Source: Phycisphaeraceae bacterium (GTDB taxonomy: Bacteria; Planctomycetota; Phycisphaerae; Phycisphaerales; UBA1924). From it: DNA of 64,000 nt. Every line of letters starts with the position of its first letter. Within the stretch, counting starts at the first letter, position 1. The position numbers and the translations under genes are program-made. The notes under the pieces are model-generated. The model did not search any database. It saw nothing but the letters and a program-made list of their open reading frames with translations, and was not told the DNA's origin. Below, piece by piece: positions 35,469-44,300 of this stretch. The stretch is taken from the NCBI GenBank assembly GCA_020639155.1, contig JACKHF010000001.1:62001-126000 (forward strand), read 5' to 3'.

Positions 35469-35540
35469 GGATGTCCTCGCGGTATTCTCGATTGCGCGTA
35501 TTCGTGTTTTCTACTGTGCGGGCACAGATTTTGATATTTC

Positions 35541-35957
35541 TCAGTTTTCATCGCCACGCGCAGCAACACTCGCGTCATGTGCGGCTTGCTTTTCGGCTGC
35601 ATCTTTTCGCATCTGAAGGTCACGCCGCTGGTAGTTTCGATAGTCTGATCTCGATCTGACCTTGTACGTCCCGTCGTCCTCGATCTTGAGCCCTGTCCCG
35701 GCAAAGAGTTGCCGGGCCTCGCTGACCTCTGACGGATGGCACCCGTCCATGACAAGCTCGGACTTGCGACCCGCGAACTTGCGATCGACAGATGGCACAC
35801 CGCCATTTTCATTTGGAACGTGTGCGCTGGTGACACAGCCACATAGCTCACAGACAATGTCAAAGACAGCGAGCTTCTGATCGATCGGGTCTTCAAGATC
35901 GATGAGCGTCTCCTGCGTGTGCATGCAGGATGTGCATTTGCGTGCGTAGAGGGGCAT
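35541..35957 (-). CDS. Zinc-ribbon protein in the capsid block
   Basis: This 138-residue protein has CTSC near residue 8 and CELC near 36, spaced as in FmdB-like zinc ribbons, followed by a charged helix (SDYRNYQRRDLQMRKDAAEK). It lies between the holin-like gene and the scaffold gene. Phage zinc ribbons here may regulate late transcription or assembly. The exact role is unknown. Confidence 0.65.
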   Translation of the reverse strand: MPLYARKCTSCMHTQETLIDLEDPIDQKLAVFDIVCELCGCVTSAHVPNENGGVPSVDRKFAGRKSELVMDGCHPSEVSEARQLFAGTGLKIEDDGTYKVRSRSDYRNYQRRDLQMRKDAAEKQAAHDASVAARGDEN

Positions 35958-35960
35958 TTG

Positions 35961-36143
35961 CTATCCTCTTGGGCGAATGATGGTCAGGAATATCAGGTTC
36001 GCAATCAGCACTGCAAACCCCAAGTCGCTAAAGCCTCTTGCAGTCTCAGTGTCTAAGAACAGCGAGAGAAACACAATCAACACAGCAACGACTGACGACA
36101 CGCATATGACACGCTCTGTCCACGCTCCGTTGAGTTGCGGCAT
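35961..36143 (-). CDS. Holin-like small membrane protein
   Basis: This 60-residue protein is mostly two hydrophobic helices at about 12-30 (ICVSSVVAVLIVFLSLFLD) and 39-55 (LGFAVLIANLIFLTIIR), with a basic C-terminus (RPRG). That is the outline of a class II holin. The ATG overlaps the portal stop (TGATG). No endolysin gene is recognisable beside it, so holin remains a suggestion. Confidence 0.5.
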   Translation of the reverse strand: MPQLNGAWTERVICVSSVVAVLIVFLSLFLDTETARGFSDLGFAVLIANLIFLTIIRPRG

Positions 36144-37975
36144 CACACGCCTCCCCGTGTTGCTGGTTGCTGCGGCGCTCCGACCCCGTAGTCAGAGCGA
36201 ATCTGTCCCGCGTGCGCCTGCACTGTCTGCCCATTCGGCGCGCTGACCGGGCCCGCCCCAGGCATGCCGCCCATCACCTGATTCATCGCGTATGGGTCCT
36301 GCTGCATGAGACTTCCGTACACCTCGGCGTGCATCGCACGGATCTCCGTGTCGTTGATCGCACGCGCCAGATCCTCGTTGCCAACCTCTGCGCCAACGAG
36401 CGAGCTGAGTCCCTGCAGGTCCACGATCCCATTCATGATGAGCGGGAGAATCTCGGGAATGACCTTGATGAACTCGATGATGCGATTGGTCTTTGCCATC
36501 GGGTCGAGCAGGTCCACCGTGCTGCGTGGCTTGATGCGGATCACGATGTCCATGAAGTCCGCCTCGCGTTCTTCGGGCGAGAACCCGACTGTCGCGATCG
36601 CACCAGACTTCATCTTCAGCGGCAGCAGTTCCTCGGTGTATTGATCGTGCCAGACAATCCATGAGCACGCGCGCACGACCCGCTCGATGAACTTGTCGAC
36701 ACGCCTGCGCACCTTGCTGATCTTGATGTTCGTGTTGTTTGCAAGCGCCTGTGCCTCGGTCGCCGTGTCCGCGCTCGATCTGTTCCCACCGAGCAGCTGC
36801 ATGTCGGGGCCTGAGTTGTTAGCCCACGCCTGCAGTGTGGCGATGTTCTCAGTGATCTTTTCGTGCGTGCCTCCAACGTCCACCGGGATCAAGTCTTGTG
36901 TGTTCGGGACCTCGATCGCTTCGCTGTCCTGTGCTGCGATGACGCGCTTTGCTTCCTCAGCCGAGCCCGGCCCGTATGTCAGCACCCGCTTCTGGTTCAT
37001 CATGCCCTTGACGAGCCTGCGAGCCAGTTTCACCACAGCGAAGTGCAGATCGAAGATGCGCGAGATGTACGGCACGCCGATCACGTTGTCATTGATTGGG
37101 AGCAGGACAAGGCGTTGATACGGCCCTCGCTCCGGTCCCTCGTATCTGTTGAAGCTCAGGTACTTGCCTTGTGCGGGGTCACCAGACGATGCGTCTGCGA
37201 GCATGGTCGCGATGTAGGTCTCGCCTCCCAGATAGAACGCGATCTCGTAGAACTGAACCGTCGGGCGCAGCGTTCGCTCGCTCTTTCCACCAATGTCAGC
37301 GGCACGGTCCGTCTGGTTGTTGATATTTCGATCAGTTTCAGATGCAACGCGCTGCAGTGCTTCTTCTGGTGTGTCAACGAGCTGATCAATCCCATCTATC
37401 TGCCCCTCAAGGTCAGGATCGATGCCCCATGGGTAGTCCTCGATCTCTGTGTCCTTGAGAGAGACCAGCATCCCCTCCCACTCAATCTCGTTGTCCGAGG
37501 TCGCTTCTGGGTCGAGGATGTACTTGTCGAGTGAGATGTGGCACGGCGCGGGGCGTGTTGTCTCGATCTCTTGCGTGCCGACCTGCGCGTAGGCACCAGA
37601 GCCAACTTGACTGACTTTGATGATGCCGATACCGGCAAAGATCGCGTCCTGCAGCGCCTTGTTGACCTCGTCTTCGAGTCCCGCTTCTTCTGACAGCAGG
37701 CCCATCTTGATATCGAGCTTCTTTGCCGCACGCCTGATGGTTGAGAACCGTTCTTCGACCATGGATTCTGGGAGGTGCGAGAATAGCTGCGGCATGAGCG
37801 TGTCGACAAAGCCCGCGATGAGATTCACGTACCGAAACACGTTGTCTTCGCCGTACATACGTGTCGCGTACTCGCGCATGCCCTGCTCGCGACGCTTGCG
37901 CACCTTCTCGATTCGCTCATTGGACGCTTCGATCGCCTCGGTCATGTCCTGCGGTTGTGGGATGACCAGCTTCAT
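36143..37975 (-). CDS. Portal protein
   Basis: This 610-residue protein has features of podovirus portals: N-terminal helices (ASNERIEKVRKRREQGMREY), the strand-rich wing region, an RLVKGMMNQKRVLTYGP segment typical of the stem, a long C-terminal helix (TATEAQALANNTNIKISKVR) and an Ala/Gln/Pro-rich tail. It starts after GGAGG. The portal is a dodecameric channel for DNA entry and exit and binds TerL. It is the first clear virion gene in the late transcript. Confidence 0.82.
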   Translation of the reverse strand: MKLVIPQPQDMTEAIEASNERIEKVRKRREQGMREYATRMYGEDNVFRYVNLIAGFVDTLMPQLFSHLPESMVEERFSTIRRAAKKLDIKMGLLSEEAGLEDEVNKALQDAIFAGIGIIKVSQVGSGAYAQVGTQEIETTRPAPCHISLDKYILDPEATSDNEIEWEGMLVSLKDTEIEDYPWGIDPDLEGQIDGIDQLVDTPEEALQRVASETDRNINNQTDRAADIGGKSERTLRPTVQFYEIAFYLGGETYIATMLADASSGDPAQGKYLSFNRYEGPERGPYQRLVLLPINDNVIGVPYISRIFDLHFAVVKLARRLVKGMMNQKRVLTYGPGSAEEAKRVIAAQDSEAIEVPNTQDLIPVDVGGTHEKITENIATLQAWANNSGPDMQLLGGNRSSADTATEAQALANNTNIKISKVRRRVDKFIERVVRACSWIVWHDQYTEELLPLKMKSGAIATVGFSPEEREADFMDIVIRIKPRSTVDLLDPMAKTNRIIEFIKVIPEILPLIMNGIVDLQGLSSLVGAEVGNEDLARAINDTEIRAMHAEVYGSLMQQDPYAMNQVMGGMPGAGPVSAPNGQTVQAHAGQIRSDYGVGAPQQPATRGGV

Positions 37976-38556
37976 TCGCCTCCACCTCTCAACATCTCCT
38001 TTATGCGTTGCTCTAGCTTCTCTCCGTCTTTCTCATTGAAGCGATCTGAGCGGATTGACTCGATGCTGTCCCCTTGCTTCTCCACTGTTGTTCTGATGCG
38101 ATTGATCTCGTCCACGATTGGCTTGAGTACCAGTTCCATCTCGTGTCTGTTGCTCTCAACAGTTTTTTCAATTGCCCTGTCTTGATCTGCGTTCTTCTGC
38201 TCACCGGCGGCGAACTTCTCCGTGTACTGCGCGTGAAACTTCATCGCCTCAGTGTGACCGGGGAGCGCGACGTGCTGGCGCACCATGTCCTCTAGGGGCC
38301 TGAAACGCTGCTCTGATCGATCGTCGTTGTACTGAATGACAACGAACGCGAGACCAATCATCGAAACTATCAATGGCCAGCTTGTCTTGCCGATCTTGCT
38401 CAGGTCGCTCCTTACCTCAGCAAAGCCCTCGCGCATCTCTCGCGCAAGTCCAGCCACATCACGTGTCAGCGCTACCTGAACCTTCGCCTGTTCTTCTTGG
38501 ATCGCTTCTATTCTGACGATCCGGTCGTCGACTGCCGACTTGACTGTCTCTGCCAC
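37972..38556 (-). CDS. Coiled-coil membrane protein, possibly lysis related
   Basis: This 194-residue protein starts at GTG 38556 with GGAGGG six bases upstream; an ATG at 38610 has no ribosome-binding site. It has a coiled coil (residues 1-65), one membrane helix at about 68-85 (SWPLIVSMIGLAFVVIQYN) and a second coiled coil to the C-terminus. This layout resembles bacteriophage membrane-fusion or spanin-like proteins and also holin-associated ones. Its stop overlaps the portal start. The lysis role is unproven. Confidence 0.55.
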   Translation of the reverse strand: MAETVKSAVDDRIVRIEAIQEEQAKVQVALTRDVAGLAREMREGFAEVRSDLSKIGKTSWPLIVSMIGLAFVVIQYNDDRSEQRFRPLEDMVRQHVALPGHTEAMKFHAQYTEKFAAGEQKNADQDRAIEKTVESNRHEMELVLKPIVDEINRIRTTVEKQGDSIESIRSDRFNEKDGEKLEQRIKEMLRGGGE

Positions 38557-38686
38557 GTCCCGCCCTCCGCTTCCTGCGCAGGTTCTCTGCGTGTTGCTCC
38601 ATTGCAACATCGCGTGTGCGTTTGCTCATAAACCCGCCGCGGGGGGGTTGGCCCCGCGACAGGCCACAGGGATAGCCGGTGACTCG

Positions 38687-39397
38687 TTAACCCGGCATCT
38701 CTGAACAGGCCGATTTGGCAAGCGGTCGAACGCGCTCGTAGAGGTCGCTCGCATCCGTGCCCTGATTCATTGCCATAGTGGTTTTGAATTTCGTGAGCGT
38801 CTCGGATGTGTTCAGGGTCTCGTTCATCGCCTTGTCAACGGATCGCACAAGACCAGCTGCGCCGTTGATCGCCTTCTTCAGCTTGCCTCGGTAGCGCACT
38901 GCGATGAGTGGACCGACGATGCTGCCTGCCCACGCAAGCGCGTTGCCGATTCCAGGTATCGCGTTGAGGAACTGACTGGCGAATGTGATGCCATGGCCGA
39001 TCTGCTCTCCACGGGTTTCACCCTCGGAGATTGCGGCGTTCGCCTGCTCGGCCTTGAGTATCAGAAGCCGGTACTCCTGCTCACGCGCGGTCGCTGATGC
39101 AAGCATTGCCGCAACGCTGTCTCGATACTCGCCGAACTTGCCCTGCAGGTCGAGCGATTCGAGTTCGCCCCTGAGCCTGTCGACCTCGGCGATTACATCT
39201 GAGAGCGACTCCTCGCCTTCGTCGATGATCTGCTGGTTCTTCTCGAACTGCTCTGGCGAGATGCCGGGCTGGCTCGCCCAATCGTCGACGGAGCTGCAGC
39301 CCGAGAAAGCCACGAGGACGAATAAAAACAGCATGGCTGGCGACATCATCGCCAGCCATGCCTTGTTGTCGCGCGCCCAGCGCTGAATTGTGACCAT
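38687..39397 (-). CDS. Lipoprotein-like first gene of the late block
   Basis: This 236-residue protein has an N-terminal hydrophobic segment (MLFLFVLVAFSGCSSVDDW) ending in a cysteine at residue 34, close to a lipobox (FSGC). A helical coiled region (60-130) and a second hydrophobic, glycine-rich patch follow (GITFASQFLNAIPGIGNALA). It has the look of a phage outer-membrane spanin or envelope lipoprotein. ATG 39397 follows the conserved hairpin element, so it is the promoter-proximal late gene. Confidence 0.6.
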   Translation of the reverse strand: MVTIQRWARDNKAWLAMMSPAMLFLFVLVAFSGCSSVDDWASQPGISPEQFEKNQQIIDEGEESLSDVIAEVDRLRGELESLDLQGKFGEYRDSVAAMLASATAREQEYRLLILKAEQANAAISEGETRGEQIGHGITFASQFLNAIPGIGNALAWAGSIVGPLIAVRYRGKLKKAINGAAGLVRSVDKAMNETLNTSETLTKFKTTMAMNQGTDASDLYERVRPLAKSACSEMPG

Positions 39398-39432
39398 GTG
39401 ATACCCCTCGTGCTTGGCACTGGAGGGGCGAC
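39398..39432 (-). promoter_or_regulatory. Conserved 5' hairpin element, copy 1
   Basis: On the minus strand the leader reads GTCGCCC, then CCCCTC and GAGGGG arms (39428-39423 with 39409-39404) around an inner GTGC/GCAC stem with a CAA loop, then TATCAC and ATG 39397. The bases at 39395-39407 are identical to 21959-21971. The GAGGGG ribosome-binding site is inside the stem. Confidence 0.6.
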
Positions 39433-39437
39433 ACCAA

Positions 39438-39467
39438 TCGGTAGATCAAGCAGACTTGTGTTTTCAA
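39438..39467 (-). promoter_or_regulatory. Promoter candidate of the late structural operon
   Basis: On the minus strand TTGAAA (39467-39462) and TACCGA (39443-39438) are 18 bases apart. Transcription would start near 39431, right at the conserved GTCGCCC that opens the hairpin element. The same distance from a -10-like box to GTCGCCC is seen at the 21,961 copy. Confidence 0.5.
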
Positions 39468-39480
39468 CTATGGGTTGAAA
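39462..39480. promoter_or_regulatory. Perfect palindromic operator over the late -35 box
   Basis: TTTCAAC and GTTGAAA are exact inverted repeats around TATGG. One arm contains the complement of the TTGAAA -35 box, so a bound dimer would block late transcription in the lysogen. It differs from the GCACA/TGTGC palindrome at 15,172, suggesting a separate regulator. Confidence 0.5.
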
Positions 39481-39670
39481 TATGGGTATCAAATGGTTCT
39501 GCTCCGAACCACCGCAGGGATAACCGTGGATTGATTGGGGCTTAGGTTGGGATAATCTGGTAACAGACTGCCGTCTCACCCGTGAGACACAACGTCGTTT
39601 GTCACTCATGATTCGCGATATCTGAGATACAATCCGTGCCGACCATGCACACTGTGCCGCCCCTTGTCTC
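39481..39670. other. Non-coding stretch between late promoter and integrase
   Basis: I see no gene here. This is the first half of a gap of about 390 bases. The rest of the gap holds the plus-strand terminator at 39,677 and the inverted repeats before the integrase. No tRNA, origin or other palindrome stands out. Confidence 0.4.
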
Positions 39671-39676
39671 GTTTGG

Positions 39677-39696
39677 GGCCACATCTGGCCTTTTTT
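39677..39696 (+). terminator. Intrinsic terminator upstream of the integrase
   Basis: GGCCA and TGGCC form a perfect stem with loop CATC, directly followed by six T on the plus strand. There is no plus-strand gene upstream for many kilobases, so it may insulate the integrase from antisense read-through of the late region. Confidence 0.6.
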
Positions 39697-39710
39697 AACA
39701 AAATAAGTAA

Positions 39711-39785
39711 ATTCCCCTGTTTATCAGAACTTTGCGCGATCCAAACGCCTCTATTCCCTGAATAAGACCCAACCGACAGGGGAAT
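39711..39785. repeat. Inverted and direct repeats before the integrase
   Basis: ATTCCCCTGT (39711-39720) and ACAGGGGAAT (39776-39785) are perfect 10-base inverted repeats 55 bases apart. A shorter relative, ATTCCCTG, lies at 39753-39760. The right copy overlaps the integrase ribosome-binding site. They could be integrase arm sites or a hairpin hiding the start. Confidence 0.45.
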
Positions 39786-39788
39786 GCC

Positions 39789-41246
39789 ATGGATGATGAT
39801 GCGAGACCGAGAGGGCTATCACCACGCACCCGTTCGTCTCGTATCGAGTTTGAGCCCTGTTTTTGGTGGTTACTGGACGGCATTGGTCCAGAAATAGCAG
39901 ATTCACCTATTGACTGCAATGGACAGCTTGGCCTCTGGCGCGAACGGTCCATTATGTCGTTGCGTTCTCGCGACATCCACGAGGCGATCGAGGTCTGGGC
40001 CAGCGAGGCTGTCACAAGCCTTGGATGCGCTCCATCGTGGGCCAAACGTGCGAAGAACAGTGCCCTGCTCTGTGCTCGCCAGATGGGCTGGAGCACCATC
40101 GACGACTTTACGGGGCCGAGTGTGTCTGAGTGGGTCGCGCCCATGTCACCCCCCACCCGCAAGAACCGACTGAGCGAGCTGCGGAACTTTGCAAAGTGGC
40201 TCCTGAGTCTGGGCATGATCGCCGAGGATCCGCTCAAACATGCGATGAACCCGAAGGTGAAGGCTGAGCATCGAGGCCCCGGCGTGCGTGCGTTCACGTT
40301 CGAAGAGGCTGCTGCGATAATCGACATTGCCGAGCGATGCGAGCAGAAACACGGGCAGGCGAGCCGGTTTGGGCCCAACCGATCGACCTACTACATCGTT
40401 GCCTGGCACACGGGAGCACGCCCCGAGGAACTCGACCGGCTGGAGTGGCGCAACATCGACTTCGATGAGTCACTGCTCACGATCAGGTCTGACAAGCAGG
40501 GTCAGGGGCCGACGATCGGTCTCCACGAGGAAGCTGTGCAGGCACTTCGGAACCTGCTTGGGTTCAAGCTGGGTGACGACCCGCGGATTCTGGGTGACGG
40601 CGCTCATGTGCTGGGTGATTTCATGAAGTCCAAGGTGTTCAGGCAGGTGTGCTTCAGAACGCTGCTCAAGGACATGGACCGGGCGAACGTGCCCCGAGAG
40701 GACACTCGCGGGCGCAAGGCAGGGTTCAGGTCGTTCCGCAAGGGTGCGGTGAATCACAGGCTGCGGATCGGGCAGGACATCCATGACATCGCGAGCACGA
40801 CACGGCATTCTGTTGACATTCTGCTGCGGCATTACAGGGACATGAGCGGGGCGAAACTGCGGGAAATCGCGGGAAAAACGCCGAATGTGAATGGTGTGTT
40901 GAAAACACGCGAGGAAAACATTTCTGACGATTCTGATATTTTTCCTCTTGCACAACCTCCACCGAGCCGATATATTGGGTCTGCAACATCTCGGGTCAGA
41001 CACCACGTCCAACCCAGTGACAAAAATCGGATCCTGCGTCAATGTTCCGAGCCCCTCCGAGATGTTGCAAGTCTTCTTCGGGGTTCGTTGACTGACGCAG
41101 GAATCGAAGGTTGTCACTCAACTGGGGCAGGTGGTAGAGCTGACAGGTCCCGCTTGGACCTTGGGGTTCAAATCCCCTTGGGGTCATTACAAGGATCTGT
41201 CTTGAGGTTTGTCCAAGAGCATGCGAGCGCACGCTTGGTGCAATAG
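39789..41246 (+). CDS. int: Tyrosine recombinase (phage integrase)
   Basis: This 485-residue protein has an N-terminal SAM-like domain (residues about 60-155) followed by the catalytic domain. The first catalytic Arg is in WHTGARPEEL (near 212), box II is degenerate (GFRSFRKGAVNHRL), and TTRHSVDILLRHYRDM supplies the His and the Tyr nucleophile (near 353). AGGGG precedes the ATG. The last 100 residues are not integrase-like: the frame runs on across a tRNA-like sequence at about 41,120-41,186, which may mean the attachment site lies inside the reading frame. It defines the right prophage end. Confidence 0.85.
   Translation: MDDDARPRGLSPRTRSSRIEFEPCFWWLLDGIGPEIADSPIDCNGQLGLWRERSIMSLRSRDIHEAIEVWASEAVTSLGCAPSWAKRAKNSALLCARQMGWSTIDDFTGPSVSEWVAPMSPPTRKNRLSELRNFAKWLLSLGMIAEDPLKHAMNPKVKAEHRGPGVRAFTFEEAAAIIDIAERCEQKHGQASRFGPNRSTYYIVAWHTGARPEELDRLEWRNIDFDESLLTIRSDKQGQGPTIGLHEEAVQALRNLLGFKLGDDPRILGDGAHVLGDFMKSKVFRQVCFRTLLKDMDRANVPREDTRGRKAGFRSFRKGAVNHRLRIGQDIHDIASTTRHSVDILLRHYRDMSGAKLREIAGKTPNVNGVLKTREENISDDSDIFPLAQPPPSRYIGSATSRVRHHVQPSDKNRILRQCSEPLRDVASLLRGSLTDAGIEGCHSTGAGGRADRSRLDLGVQIPLGSLQGSVLRFVQEHASARLVQ
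41120..41186 (+). other. Degenerate tRNA-like element, candidate attachment site
   Basis: GGTGGTAGAG resembles a D-loop. AGGTCC/GGACCT makes an anticodon-like stem, and GGGG-TTCAAAT-CCCC (41163-41177) is a perfect T-arm with a canonical loop. The acceptor stem has no matching 5' strand and no CCA follows, so this is not an intact tRNA. It may be the 3' part of a tRNA retained at the right prophage junction. Confidence 0.35.
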
Positions 41247-41360
41247 AGGTGCTACTCAGTTCTTCTAGCCACTTCAAAAAGCTGCTTATTACAGCGACAC
41301 ACTCGAACTGCTCCATATTCTGTCGTGTGCATCTGCGATTGCAAAGTCCCCTTGCTGTAC

Positions 41361-44300
41361 TCAGTATTGCATGAGTGTCTTGATCTCCTCAATCCACTGC
41401 ACAGTGTCCGGATCTCGATTCCATGCTGCTCCCTCAGCCATCGCTTGAAACGCGGCGAGCGATTGGGCAGCTTCGTCTTTCATGCCCAGATTCCACTGTG
41501 ACATTGCAATGAATGCCCAGTCGGCTGGTGAGAGATCCCGTCCGTATGCATGTGTCATCTCTGCCGATATTTGCAATGTCTCAAGTGCCTGCTGGTACTC
41601 GCTGGCTCGGTAGAGCGCAACCCCGAGCGTGTTGAGGATATCAGCATCCGATGGAGCGAGATCGACTGCTTCCTGCGCTTGCTGCACAGCCTTGTCAGCC
41701 GCCTCCTTTGTCACAGGCAACTGCGCCACAGCCGCCCATGCCAGTGAGTTCAGATCCAACGCGCGCTCGAGCTTCTGCTCGTCCACCACGTTGCCAGCAT
41801 CTTCGATACGGACAAGCTCAATAAGCGCAGCATCGCGTTCGTTTGGCGTTAGTGATGCATGCGCCAGCACTCTTGAACGAGCATCGCTCGCGGTAGCACC
41901 AGACTGAAGCATAGTGTCAAGCATTGGGAGGACATCTGCACGAGCCTCTCGTATTGTGTGAAAACTCGAAAGCCTCTCTCGCGCCGGAACAGTGTCCCAC
42001 ACCCTCGCGGTGCCGTCGTACGAACCGGTATATATCCTTGTTCCATCCGGACTGATTGCAACCGCACGTGTCGTCATCGTGTGTCCCCGAAGCTCAGCGA
42101 GCGACTTGCCAGTTGTCACATCCCAAACACGTGCTGTCGCGTCTTCGGATGTTGTCACGAGACGAGTGTTGTTCTGCATGAACACACACTGGTACACCAT
42201 GCTTGAATGCCCCGACATTGTTGCTTTGAGCTCCCCTGTCACCCCGTCCCATACACGCGCCGTTTGATCAAACCCGGATGTCACGATCAGACTGCCATCA
42301 GAACTGAAACTGGCTTTGAGCACATTTGAGCTATGACCCCGCATCACCGCGATGCACTCACCAGTGCGCGCATCCCACAGTCTCGGCCTGCCATCAGCCG
42401 AAGCAGTCACAACCCTGGTGTTGTCGTGGTTCACATCAATATCGTAAATAGTGTGGAGATGCCCTTCGAGTGTGCGTGTGACCTCGCCGGTTGCTGCATC
42501 CCATATGTAGGCAGCATTGCCCTCTCCCGCGGAAACGACGTGTTGGTCTCCCAGAAACTCAGCATCATACAAATATGCCGGCTCGAACTGCGCTCTCGAA
42601 ATCTGCTCACCTGTTGCAGTGTCCCACACTCGCGATGTGCCATCCTCGGATGCTGTCACAAATCTCGTCCCGTCACGATCAAACGCAACCGACGTGACAT
42701 TTCCCTGATGCTTCGCCGTCACAGATACCTGCTCACCTCTGTAGATGTCCCATACTCGGGCGGTGCCATCAAAGCTGCCGGACACCGCCCGTGTGCCATC
42801 CTGTGTTATCGCAAGTCGATTGGCAAAGTCCTGATGACCCTGCAAGCAGAATATTGATCGTCCGCTGACAACATCCCACACACGGACAGTCGAATCATCA
42901 GATGCTGTGACAAGCCTCGTTCCATCAGGAGTCAACGCTATCGCACCGATGCCGTCCTTATGGCCCTCAAAGATGTAGTTTGGCTGGTACAGATGTGCAT
43001 CCCAGACTTTCGCGACACCCTCGAGTGCCGCAGTCACCACACGGCTTCCGTCCGGGCTGAACTCAACAGACTGCACTGTTTCAGTGTGACCACGAAAGTT
43101 CGCTATAAGATCACCGGTTCGAGCATCCCACAGTCGCAACTTCCCGTCGTACGCATATGTAACAACCCGATCTCCATCGGGACTCATTCTGACGTGCGCG
43201 ATGAATCCTTCGTGCCCCGAGCACACCGCCTGTGTTTCACCCGTGCGCACATCCCACACGCGCGCGGTACCGTCCCCGGCCGCTGTCGCGACGAGAGAGC
43301 CGCGCGCACCGAAACTCAGATCACCCAACCCAGCACTATGGCCTGTGTATACCAGTGTCGCATTGCCGGTTTCCGCATCCCAGACACGAGCAGTACCATC
43401 CGCAGACGCTGTTGCGATCACAGTTCCGTCCGGGCTGAACTTCGCCTGGTACAACCTGTCTGTATGCCCCCGCAAGACGTGAACACACGTGCGCGATGCG
43501 ACATCCCACACGCATGCACTGCCATCTTCTGAACATGACACGAGCCTGGAACCATCCGGATTGAAATCAATGGCAACAACCCGGTCTGAGTGCCCCGACA
43601 GCACCGCGAGTTGTTCTCCCGTACTGGCATCCCACAAGCGCACCGTCTTGTCGTGCGATCCGGTCGCGATGATAGAGTCGTCAGGACTGAACACCGCGAC
43701 CACCGATTGCCCTGCATGGCCCACCAGATCACAGACGCGCCGCCCGGTTTCGGTATCAAAGATAGTGAACGAGTCGAAGTCGAGATTGGTAATGATGCGT
43801 GAGCCGCTGTGATTGTATGTAGCAGGCGAAATGATGCTATCAGGACATTGAAGCACGCGAACAGTCTCGCCTGACTCAGCATGTACAATGTGTACTTCTC
43901 CGGACCAGCACGCGAGCGCGATATGCCGTCCGTCCGGACTGTACGTCGCTGAACTCATTCGATCGCTGTCGGGATTGAACGTGAGCAGACTCGTATCGCT
44001 GATAGCAGAATACCAGTTCCATTCCCACCCGCGAAGCCGCTCGGGGCACGCGGCGAGGCGCTCGAACACGCGGGCGTATCTGCCCAGTGCTCTCCATGCA
44101 TCAGCCATCTCGAGATTCGCAACATACGAGTTGTACTCGATCTCGTTGCGAGCCGCGATTGCATCGCTCCGGGCCAACTCCGCTTCTGTTGTTTTCTGCT
44201 CCGCGAGTTTCTGTTTCTTCTCTGCTTCGACCTTGGCAACTCTCTCGCCCTCAGCACGATGCGATGCAGATATAAACCCGGCGCTGGTTCCGATGGTGCC

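Noticed and set aside
41120..41186. A functional tRNA gene
   Set aside because: T-arm is perfect but the acceptor stem has no 5' strand, the anticodon loop lacks the usual U33 and no variable loop can be placed.
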